Source: Pseudomonadota bacterium
GTDB taxonomy: Bacteria; Pseudomonadota; Gammaproteobacteria; Burkholderiales; Burkholderiaceae_F
Direction of reading: 5' to 3'
Length of the DNA: 41,032 bases
Assembly: GCA_021842465.1 (NCBI GenBank)
Contig: JAKBZN010000022.1
Span: 1-41,032 of the forward strand
Below, piece by piece: positions 34,775 through 41,032 of this stretch. Under the pieces are notes generated by a model. It ran no database searches. It was given only the letters and a program-made list of their open reading frames with translations, and was not told where the DNA came from. Position numbers and translations under genes: made by a program. Position 1 is the stretch's first letter; each line of letters begins with the position of its first letter.

Positions 34775-35983
34775 TCAGTGTGCCGCCCACTGCACCGTAT
34801 TGAGATCGATTCCATCCTGATGCATCTCCCACAACGGCGACATCGCCCGAAGCTTAGCAACCTTATCCGCAACCAGCCGCACCGCGTAGTCGATTTCCTC
34901 GATCGTCGTGAAGCGACCGACCGTGAACCGGATCGAACTGTGCGCCAGTTCGTCGCTGCGCCCCAGCGCCCGCAACACGTAGGACGGCTCCAGGCTCGCC
35001 GACGTGCAGGCCGACCCCGACGACACCGCCAGGTCCTTGACCGCCATGATCAGCGATTCACCTTCCACAAAATTGAAGCTGACGTTGAGGTTATGGGCCA
35101 CCCGCCGCTCGGCATCGCCGTTGAGGTAGACCTCCTGGATCCCCTGCAGGCCCGTCCACAGGCGGTCGCGCAGCACGCGCATCCGCTCGATTTCCGTGCC
35201 CATCTCCTCGCCCGCGATGCGAAACGCCTCGCCCATCCCGACGATCTGATGCGTCGCCAGCGTGCCCGAGCGCAATCCGCGCTCGTGCCCGCCGCCATGC
35301 ATCTGCGCCTCCAGCCGCGCCCGCGGCTTGCGCCGGACGTAGAGCGCCCCGATCCCCTTGGGCCCATAGGTCTTGTGCGCGGAAAACGACATCAGGTCGA
35401 CCGGCAGCGCACCGAGATCGATTGCCAGCTTTCCGGTCGCCTGCGCCGCATCGACGTGGAGCATCACGCCGCGCTCGCGGCAGATCCGTCCAATCGCCTC
35501 GATGTCCTGGATCACGCCGATTTCATTGTTGACGAACATGACCGACGCCAGGATGGTGTCGGCCCGCAGGCTCGCCGCGAACGCATCGAGGTCGATCAGC
35601 CCGTCACCGCCGACGTCGAGATAGGTGACCTCGAAGCCCTCGCGCTCCAGTTCGCGCATCGAATCGAGCGTCGCCTTGTGTTCGGTCTTCACCGTGACGA
35701 GATGCCGACCCTTGTCGCGATAGAAGTGCGCGGCGCCCTTGAGCGCGAGATTGATGGACTCGGTCGCACCCGAAGTCCAGATGATCTCGCGCGGATCGGC
35801 GTTGACCAGTTCGGCCACCTGCCCGCGCGCGGTCTCCACCGCGCGTTCGGCCTCCCATCCGAAGGCATGGCTGCGCGACGCCGGATTGCCGAAGTGCTCG
35901 CGCAGGTAGGGCAGCATACGGTCGACGACCCGGGGATCGATGGGGGTCGTGGCGGAATAATCGAGATAGATGGGAAGTTTCAT
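34775..35983 (-). CDS. iscS: Cysteine desulfurase IscS
   Basis: The protein has 402 residues starting at ATG 35983 ([14 protein letters not shown]). The PLP lysine is in [12 protein letters not shown], and the catalytic Cys is in the mobile loop [16 protein letters not shown] near residue 325. It removes sulfur from cysteine for cluster assembly and tRNA thiolation. It starts 28 bases after the iscR stop. Confidence 0.97.
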   Translation of the reverse strand: MKLPIYLDYSATTPIDPRVVDRMLPYLREHFGNPASRSHAFGWEAERAVETARGQVAELVNADPREIIWTSGATESINLALKGAAHFYRDKGRHLVTVKTEHKATLDSMRELEREGFEVTYLDVGGDGLIDLDAFAASLRADTILASVMFVNNEIGVIQDIEAIGRICRERGVMLHVDAAQATGKLAIDLGALPVDLMSFSAHKTYGPKGIGALYVRRKPRARLEAQMHGGGHERGLRSGTLATHQIVGMGEAFRIAGEEMGTEIERMRVLRDRLWTGLQGIQEVYLNGDAERRVAHNLNVSFNFVEGESLIMAVKDLAVSSGSACTSASLEPSYVLRALGRSDELAHSSIRFTVGRFTTIEEIDYAVRLVADKVAKLRAMSPLWEMHQDGIDLNTVQWAAH

Positions 35984-36011
35984 CGCAAGTCGAAAGAATC
36001 CGGAAAGAGGG

Positions 36012-36524
36012 TTACACCGTGGTGCTTTCGTCCGCCGTCGCCCGTGCGCCGCCGGTCGCCCAGCGATTGCCGACCGGCATCGGCGCAACCGACGCCGGGC
36101 GCGGTGCGGCATGGGCGTTCTGGTGCTGCTGCGCGACCAGATCGGCCAGCGAGACCGAATCCAGGTAGTCGATCATCTGCCGGTTCAGGTTGGTCCACAA
36201 CTCATGCGTCATGCAACGCTGGTCGTTGTCGCAGTTGCCGCGGCCGCCGCACAACGTGGCATCGAGCGGCTCGTCCACCGCGAAAATGATGTCCGCGACG
36301 GAGATGTCTCCGGCCGACTTGCCCAGCCGATAACCGCCACCCGGCCCCCGGGTGCTCTCGACCAGGCTGTGACGCCGCAATTTCGCGAACAACTGTTCGA
36401 GATAGGACAGCGAGATCGATTGACGCTGGCTGATTCCCGCCAGCGTCACAGGCCCTTTGTGATGGCGCATGCCCAGATCGATCATCGCCGTGACCGCAAA
36501 GCGCCCTTTGGTTGTCAGTCGCAT
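36012..36524 (-). CDS. iscR: Fe-S regulator IscR (Rrf2 family)
   Basis: The protein has 170 residues starting at ATG 36524 ([14 protein letters not shown]). The N-terminal winged helix is followed by the three cluster cysteines C92, C98 and C104 and by H107 ([16 protein letters not shown]), the same positions as in E. coli IscR. Holo-IscR represses isc operons when clusters are plentiful. It heads the isc operon, and a promoter with a possible IscR site lies about 95 bases upstream. Confidence 0.96.
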   Translation of the reverse strand: MRLTTKGRFAVTAMIDLGMRHHKGPVTLAGISQRQSISLSYLEQLFAKLRRHSLVESTRGPGGGYRLGKSAGDISVADIIFAVDEPLDATLCGGRGNCDNDQRCMTHELWTNLNRQMIDYLDSVSLADLVAQQHQNAHAAPRPASVAPMPVGNRWATGGARATADESTTV

Positions 36525-36619
36525 GGTTTCTCTCCGCAACGGATAGACTGGAAAATGCTTCCTGAGACGTATTTCGTTCCGTCGGGCCACCCTGCAATTC
36601 CCGACAAAATCTATCGAGA

Positions 36620-36648
36620 ATAATAGGGATCCCAAGCAAATAAGTCAA
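36620..36648 (-). promoter_or_regulatory. isc operon promoter with possible IscR site
   Basis: On the minus strand TTGACT (36648-36643) is followed by exactly 17 bases and TATTAT (36625-36620). The stretch GTTGACTTATTTGCTTGGGA across the -35 resembles type 1 IscR sites, consistent with autorepression. The leader is about 90 bases. Confidence 0.72.
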
Positions 36649-36678
36649 CTTTCCACCATCGCAAACCGCACAATCGCC

Positions 36679-36710
36679 AAAAAACAACGCCGCCCCGAAG
36701 GACGGCGTTG
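36679..36710 (-). terminator. Intrinsic terminator after the low-molecular-weight phosphatase gene
   Basis: On the minus strand CAACGCCGTCC and GGGCGGCGTTG pair around a TTCG tetraloop (one G-T wobble), followed immediately by six T. It lies 20 bases after the phosphatase stop and just before the isc promoter. Confidence 0.9.
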
Positions 36711-36729
36711 TCGGTTCCGCATGCCCGGC

Positions 36730-37314
36730 TCAGGCTGCGGCGTACATCGTCGCCCGGCGGCGAACGACTTCGATCAGGCCTTGGCACGCGTCCTCGACAT
36801 AGTCGAGGACGGTATTGAATCCCTCGCTGCCGCCGTAGTAGGGATCCGGCACCGTGGCCGCATCATGCTCTCCGGCGAACCGCATCAGCAGGTGCAGCTT
36901 GTGCTTCTGCCCGCGCGGGCACTGCTGTTGCAGCAAGGAAAGGTTTTCCCAGTCCATCGCGAGGATCAGGTCGAAATTGTGATAGTCGTCCTGGCTCACC
37001 TGCCGCGCCCGCAGGTCGCTGATGTCGACGCCGCGCCGCTTGGCCGCCTGCTGGGCACGGGCGTCCGGCGCCTCGCCCACATGGTAGGCATGGGTTCCCG
37101 CGGACTCGACGTGGACGCTCCCGTCCAGCCCCGCCTCCGCCACCATCTTGCGGAACACGCCGTGCGCCGTGGGCGACCGGCAGATATTGCCCATACACAC
37201 GAAAAGGACCCTCGTCGTATGGGTCGCCGCCTTGGCTCCCGACTGGGTCGTGATCGAGTCTTGTTCCCGTACGGCAGTTCCGCCACCCACGTTTTCCGTT
37301 CTCATCGTTCGCAT
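36730..37314 (-). CDS. Low-molecular-weight protein tyrosine phosphatase
   Basis: The protein has 194 residues from ATG 37314, with GGAA five bases upstream; ATG 37305 is an alternative. The active-site loop VLFVCMGNICRSPTAHGVF (Cys40, Arg46) and the general acid in DPYYGG are intact. It carries about 35 extra N-terminal residues (AVREQDSITTQSGAKAATH) before the usual start of this 160-residue fold, with no in-frame start nearer. It may act on phosphotyrosine or arginine-phosphate proteins. The gene lies between uvrB and iscR, as in related genomes, and ends at a strong terminator. Confidence 0.92.
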   Translation of the reverse strand: MRTMRTENVGGGTAVREQDSITTQSGAKAATHTTRVLFVCMGNICRSPTAHGVFRKMVAEAGLDGSVHVESAGTHAYHVGEAPDARAQQAAKRRGVDISDLRARQVSQDDYHNFDLILAMDWENLSLLQQQCPRGQKHKLHLLMRFAGEHDAATVPDPYYGGSEGFNTVLDYVEDACQGLIEVVRRRATMYAAA

Positions 37315-37367
37315 CTTCGTTCCAACAATGTCGTCAGCTGTAAAAGACTTTTCTGCAAAAAGAAAGT

Positions 37368-39425
37368 TCACGTCCCGGAGATCGCCTCTTCGCGATCGGG
37401 GCCGTCGGCGGAAACGAACGCCCGCTCCCGCAACCGCGCAAGGCGGTCGCGCACCCGCGCCGCATCCTCGAAGCGCAGGTCGCGCGCAAAATCGCGCATC
37501 TGCTTCTCCAGGCGCTTGATTTCGCGCCCCAGATCCCGTTCGGTCATGGCGCCGTAGGCCGGCTCCGGCTCGCCCACGAGCAGCGCCTCCGCATCCGCGG
37601 CGACGGAATCGAGGATTCCGTCGATCAATTCGCGCACCTCCTTGCGCACGCCCCGCGGCACGATGCCGTTGCGCGCGTTGAATTCGCTCTGCCGCGAACG
37701 CCGCCGTTCCGTTTCCTCCATGGCCCGACGCATCGAATCGGTAACCACATCGGCGTATAGGATTGCCGTACCCTCGAGATTGCGCGCCGCCCGCCCGATC
37801 GTCTGGATGAGGGAGCGCTCCGAACGCAGGAACCCCTCCTTGTCGGCATCGAGGATCGCCACCAGGCCGACCTCGGGCAGATCCAGTCCTTCCCGCAGGA
37901 GATTGATGCCCACGAGCACGTCGAAGACGCCCGCACGCAGATCGCGGATGATTTCCACCCGCTCGACGGTGTCGACGTCCGAGTGGAGGTAGCGCACCCG
38001 CACGCCGTGCTCGCCCAGAAACCCGGTGAGGTCCTCGGCCATGCGCTTGGTGAGCGTGGTGATCAACACCCGCTGCCCCCGCGCGACGCGCAGCGCAATC
38101 TCGGACAGCACGTCGTCGACCTGCGTGCGCGCCGGACGCACCTCCAGGCGCGGATCGACCAGCCCGGTCGGCCGGACCACCTGCTCGACCACTTGCGAAG
38201 AACGAGCCAGTTCGTATTCCCCGGGAGTCGCCGACACGAAAACGCACCGACGCATCTTGCCCTCGAACTCATCGAAACGCAACGGCCGATTGTCCAGCGC
38301 CGACGGCAGGCGGAACCCGTATTCGACCAGGGTCTGCTTGCGCGCGCGGTCGCCGCGGTACATCCCCCCCAACTGCGGCACCGTGACGTGCGACTCGTCG
38401 ATGAACAGCAGCGCGTCCGGCGGCAGATAATCGACCAGCGTCGGCGGCGGCTCGCCCGGCGCGGCGCCGGACAGGTGCCGCGTGTAGTTCTCGATGCCCT
38501 TGCAGAACCCCAGCTCCGACAACATCTCGAGGTCGAACCGCGTACGCTGCTCGAGGCGCTGCGCCTCCACCACCTTGCCGGCGCCATACAACTCGTCCGT
38601 GCGCTGCGCGAGTTCCTCGCGGATCGTCTCGATGGCGCGCAACACGGTCTCGCGCGGCGTGACGTAGTGCGAAGAGGGATACACCGTGAACCGCGGCACC
38701 TGCTGCCGCACGCGGCCGGTCAAGGGATCGAACAGCTCGATGCGTTCGACCTCATCGTCGAGCAGGTCGATCCGCACCGCCAGTTCGGCGTGTTCCGAAG
38801 GGAACACGTCGATGGTGTCGCCGCGCACGCGAAACGTGCCGCGCACGAACTCCGCGTCGTTGCGCACATACTGCATCGCCACCAGCCGCGCGATCGCTTC
38901 GCGCCGGCCCAGTCGGTCGCCGGTGCGCAGCACCAGAATCATCGCGTGGTATTCGCTCGGGTCGCCGATGCCGTAGATCGACGACACGGTGCCGACGATC
39001 ACCACGTCGCGCCGCTCGAGCAGCGACTTCGTCGCCGACAAGCGCATCTGCTCGATGTGCTCGTTGATCGCGCTGTCCTTTTCGATGTACAGGTCGCGCG
39101 CCGGCACGTACGCCTCGGGCTGGTAGTAGTCGTAGTACGATACGAAGTATTCGACCGCGTTGTCGGGAAAGAACTCCCGCATCTCGGCGTATAGTTGCGC
39201 CGCCAGCGTCTTGTTCGGCGCCAGCACCAGCGCCGGCACACCAGTTTGGGCAATGACGTTGGCCATCGTGTACGTCTTGCCGGAGCCGGTCACGCCGAGC
39301 AGGGTCTGACAGGTCAGGCCGTCGGCCAGGCCTTCCATCAGGCGCGCGATCGCCGCCGGCTGATCTCCCGCGGGAGGATACGGCCGGTGCAGGCGAAATG
39401 GCGAGTTGGATTCCGGCGCTTGCAC
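37368..39425 (-). CDS. uvrB: Excinuclease ABC subunit UvrB
   Basis: No ATG lies near the conserved start. GTG 39425 gives 685 residues and is preceded by CAGGACAGG; TTG 39482 or GTG 39479 would add about 19. The helicase core has Walker [14 protein letters not shown], the beta-hairpin [13 protein letters not shown] and the DExx box LLFIDESHV. The second half has [14 protein letters not shown] and [11 protein letters not shown]-terminal UVR motif ([20 protein letters not shown]) contacts UvrC. It verifies DNA damage in nucleotide excision repair. A tandem 14-base repeat covers the start region. No LexA box was recognised. Confidence 0.95.
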   Translation of the reverse strand: MQAPESNSPFRLHRPYPPAGDQPAAIARLMEGLADGLTCQTLLGVTGSGKTYTMANVIAQTGVPALVLAPNKTLAAQLYAEMREFFPDNAVEYFVSYYDYYQPEAYVPARDLYIEKDSAINEHIEQMRLSATKSLLERRDVVIVGTVSSIYGIGDPSEYHAMILVLRTGDRLGRREAIARLVAMQYVRNDAEFVRGTFRVRGDTIDVFPSEHAELAVRIDLLDDEVERIELFDPLTGRVRQQVPRFTVYPSSHYVTPRETVLRAIETIREELAQRTDELYGAGKVVEAQRLEQRTRFDLEMLSELGFCKGIENYTRHLSGAAPGEPPPTLVDYLPPDALLFIDESHVTVPQLGGMYRGDRARKQTLVEYGFRLPSALDNRPLRFDEFEGKMRRCVFVSATPGEYELARSSQVVEQVVRPTGLVDPRLEVRPARTQVDDVLSEIALRVARGQRVLITTLTKRMAEDLTGFLGEHGVRVRYLHSDVDTVERVEIIRDLRAGVFDVLVGINLLREGLDLPEVGLVAILDADKEGFLRSERSLIQTIGRAARNLEGTAILYADVVTDSMRRAMEETERRRSRQSEFNARNGIVPRGVRKEVRELIDGILDSVAADAEALLVGEPEPAYGAMTERDLGREIKRLEKQMRDFARDLRFEDAARVRDRLARLRERAFVSADGPDREEAISGT

Positions 39426-39428
39426 GAA

Positions 39429-39456
39429 TACCTGTCCTGAGATACCTGTCTTGAGA
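39429..39456. repeat. Tandem 14-base repeat at the uvrB start
   Basis: TACCTGTCCTGAGA and TACCTGTCTTGAGA are directly adjacent and differ at one base. On the minus strand each copy contains a possible Shine-Dalgarno-like AGGACAGG or AGACAGG, so the copy number affects where uvrB translation can start. Confidence 0.6.
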
Positions 39457-39572
39457 ATCGTTGCCGTTTTACGCGGCACCAACGGGAAATCGTAGCATTC
39501 GTGTAATGAATTGCCTAGCCCCCCGCCATGGGATCTTTCGTTACAACTCGTTATAAATCAAAGCATTACCGC

Positions 39573-39600
39573 GCATTTTTCGGAGATACCGCGAAAATGC
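39573..39600. repeat. Imperfect inverted repeat between uvrB and the aminotransferase gene
   Basis: GCATTTT and AAAATGC pair perfectly, with CGG/CCG pairing inside. It lies in the 275-base divergent region, next to AT-rich sequence (TTATAAATCAAAGC) that probably holds promoter elements. It could be an operator, or a hairpin in a leader. Confidence 0.4.
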
Positions 39601-39700
39601 AGGATTTCCCCGCCCGGCGGCCGATCGCGCCCCCCGCCCCCTTGTGTACACTCGCGCGGTTGCGCGGGGTGCCCGAAACCCGCTGCCCGAATGCGTGGAA

Positions 39701-40909
39701 ATGACCGCACCGCTTTTTTCGTCTGTCAAGCTTGCCCCCCCCGACCCCATCCTGGGATTGAATGAGGCGTTTGCCGCCGATCCCCGCCCGGACAAGATCA
39801 ATCTCGGCGTCGGCGTCTACTTCGGCGAAGACGGCAAAATTCCCGTACTCGATTCGGTTCGGCAGGCCGAGGCCAACCGGCTGGCGAACCCCGTCGCCCG
39901 CGGCTACCAGCCGATCGACGGCCCGACGGCCTACAACCGCGCGGTTCAGGATCTGCTTTTCGGCGCGGGGTCGGAGCTCGCGGCCGGCGGCCACCTGGTG
40001 ACCGCCCAATCGCTGGGCGGCACCGGCGCCCTGTCGCTCGGCGCCGCGCTGCTTCGGCGCATCGTCCCGGACGCCCCGGTGCTGATCAGCGACCCCAGTT
40101 GGGAAAACCACCGCGCGCTGTTCGAGGCGGCGGGATTCCCGGTGGCGGCATATCCCTACTACGATGCCGCGACCCACGGACTCGATTTCGACGGCATGCG
40201 GGCGGCGCTGCGCGCCGCGCCCCCCCGCACCATCGTCGTTCTGCACGCCTGTTGCCACAACCCGACCGGCGTCGACCTCGCACCGGAGCAATGGAGCGAG
40301 GTCATCGCCATCCTGCGCGAGCGCTCCTGCATCCCGTTCCTGGACCTCGCCTACCAAGGCTTCGCCGACGGCATCGAACCCGACAGCGCGGTGGTGCGCC
40401 GCTTCGCCGCGAGCGGTCTGCCCTGCTTCATCGCCAGTTCGTTCTCGAAGTCGTTTTCGCTCTACGGCGAGCGGGTGGGCGCGCTCACCATCGTTACCGC
40501 CGGCGCCGACGAGTCGCGCCGCGTGCTGAGCCAACTCAAACGCGTGATCCGCACCAACTACTCCAACCCGCCGACCCATGGCGCGGCCCTGGTTTCCGCG
40601 ATCCTCGGCAATGCCGAATTGCGCGCCCGCTGGGAAGCCGAACTCGGCGGAATGCGGGAACGCATCAAGGCAATGCGCGAATCGCTCGTGACCCTGCTGG
40701 GAAAACAGCTGCCCGGAGTCGACTTCTCCTTCGTGCGCACGCAACGCGGCATGTTTTCGTATTCCGGTCTGACGGCCGCCCAGGTCGCGCGGCTGCGCGA
40801 AGAGTTCGCCATCTACGCCGTATCGACAGGCCGGATCTGCATCGCCGCGCTGAATCGGAAGAACGTCGAAACCGTCGCCGATGCGATCGCCGCGGTTTCG
40901 AAAAGATAA
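39701..40909 (+). CDS. Class I aspartate/aromatic amino acid aminotransferase
   Basis: The protein has 402 residues starting at ATG 39701 (MTAPLFSSVKLAPPDPILGL). The AspC/TyrB signature is clear: KINLGVGVYFGEDGKIP, HACCHNPTGVDL, the aspartate in PFLDLAYQGF, the PLP lysine in SSFSKSFSLYGERVG, and the substrate-binding RxxSxRICIA-type end (STGRICIAALN). It transfers amino groups between aspartate or aromatic amino acids and 2-oxoglutarate in the cytoplasm. Whether it prefers aspartate (AspC) or aromatic substrates (TyrB) cannot be decided here. It is divergent from uvrB; TACACT near 39645 may be its -10. Confidence 0.94.
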   Translation: MTAPLFSSVKLAPPDPILGLNEAFAADPRPDKINLGVGVYFGEDGKIPVLDSVRQAEANRLANPVARGYQPIDGPTAYNRAVQDLLFGAGSELAAGGHLVTAQSLGGTGALSLGAALLRRIVPDAPVLISDPSWENHRALFEAAGFPVAAYPYYDAATHGLDFDGMRAALRAAPPRTIVVLHACCHNPTGVDLAPEQWSEVIAILRERSCIPFLDLAYQGFADGIEPDSAVVRRFAASGLPCFIASSFSKSFSLYGERVGALTIVTAGADESRRVLSQLKRVIRTNYSNPPTHGAALVSAILGNAELRARWEAELGGMRERIKAMRESLVTLLGKQLPGVDFSFVRTQRGMFSYSGLTAAQVARLREEFAIYAVSTGRICIAALNRKNVETVADAIAAVSKR

Positions 40910-40919
40910 AAATTCCCGC

Positions 40920-40925
40920 TATAAT
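40920..40925 (+). promoter_or_regulatory. -10 element of the tRNA-Asn gene
   Basis: A consensus TATAAT lies 21 bases before the tRNA 5' end and 10 bases after the aminotransferase stop. The -35 is weak (TTCGAA, 17 bases upstream). Confidence 0.6.
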
Positions 40926-40946
40926 CGTGGGTTCTGATTTCGGTGA

Positions 40947-41022
40947 TCCCCGATAGCTCAGTCGGTAGAGCGACGGACTGTTAATCCGCAGGTCCCTGGT
41001 TCGAGTCCAGGTCGGGGAGCCA
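40947..41022 (+). tRNA. tRNA-Asn (anticodon GTT)
   Basis: The 76 bases form a full cloverleaf: acceptor stem TCCCCGA/TCGGGGA, D-arm with AGCTCAGTCGGTAGAGC, anticodon loop CTGTTAA with GTT, and T-arm with GGTTCGAGTCC. The 3' CCA is encoded. The window ends ten bases later. Confidence 0.97.
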
Positions 41023-41032
41023 AGAAAATCAA

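Noticed and set aside
37315-37367. LexA (SOS) box near uvrB
   Set aside because: No CTGT-N8-ACAG sequence was found here or in the 39426-39700 region.
36730-38247. Extension of the phosphatase frame to 505 residues
   Set aside because: The added part lies antisense-free but in the wrong frame of uvrB and is low-complexity Arg/Gly; uvrB is the real gene there.

Overview
This window is GC-rich chromosomal DNA from a proteobacterium, most likely a betaproteobacterium of the Burkholderiales type. The main evidence is gene order: smpB is divergent from ratA-rnfH, with a DUF4124 gene and guaB-guaA beside them; uvrB, a low-molecular-weight phosphatase and a complete iscRSUA-hscBA-fdx-iscX operon follow one another; and a class I aminotransferase and tRNA-Asn(GTT) close the window. 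The genus cannot be fixed from the sequence alone.

Layout. Positions 1-5378 hold the tail of an unidentified membrane protein, an OprB-type carbohydrate porin, a duplicated HPP-like membrane protein, a CzcC/TolC-type outer-membrane lipoprotein and a ZntB/CorA-type cation transporter. Positions 5428-10486 form a tightly overlapping operon for a soluble group 3b-type NAD(P)-linked [NiFe] hydrogenase. It encodes the dicluster Fe-S subunit, a stand-alone cyclic-nucleotide-binding-domain protein, the FAD/NAD(P) subunit, the small subunit, the large subunit and a maturation protease. Positions 10505-11847 (minus) carry a phosphoribosyltransferase and an alpha/beta hydrolase. Positions 12092-16689 encode a DevCAB-like exporter (FtsX-type permease, ATPase, membrane-fusion protein) with its own NodT-type outer-membrane factor. 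Positions 16775-19996 encode a multi-PAS GGDEF-EAL protein that starts at TTG.

Positions 20052-25804 look like a composite genomic island at the 3' end of guaA. Three direct repeats that each encode a final ...IEWE-stop (about 20052, 23764 and 25790) divide it into two modules. The left module (minus strand) has an AbiEi-type antitoxin, a truncated AbiEii toxin with an altered catalytic motif, and a primase-helicase-nuclease fusion (TOTE-type) from which the helicase DExH segment has been lost in frame. The antitoxin start codon lies in the loop of a perfect 14-bp palindrome, with a second related palindrome upstream. The right module (plus strand) has an intact AbiEi/AbiEii pair and a translationally coupled third gene that is cut off at the guaA junction. 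No integrase is present in the window.

The remaining right-hand part is housekeeping: guaA and guaB (GMP synthesis), smpB (trans-translation), ratA/rnfH, the full Isc Fe-S assembly operon with a good sigma70-like promoter and possible IscR site, a low-molecular-weight phosphatase with a clear intrinsic terminator, uvrB with a non-ATG start, and the aminotransferase plus tRNA-Asn. The Isc system could supply the Fe-S clusters needed by the hydrogenase, but the window shows no direct regulatory link between them. No CRISPR array, rRNA or insertion sequence was seen.
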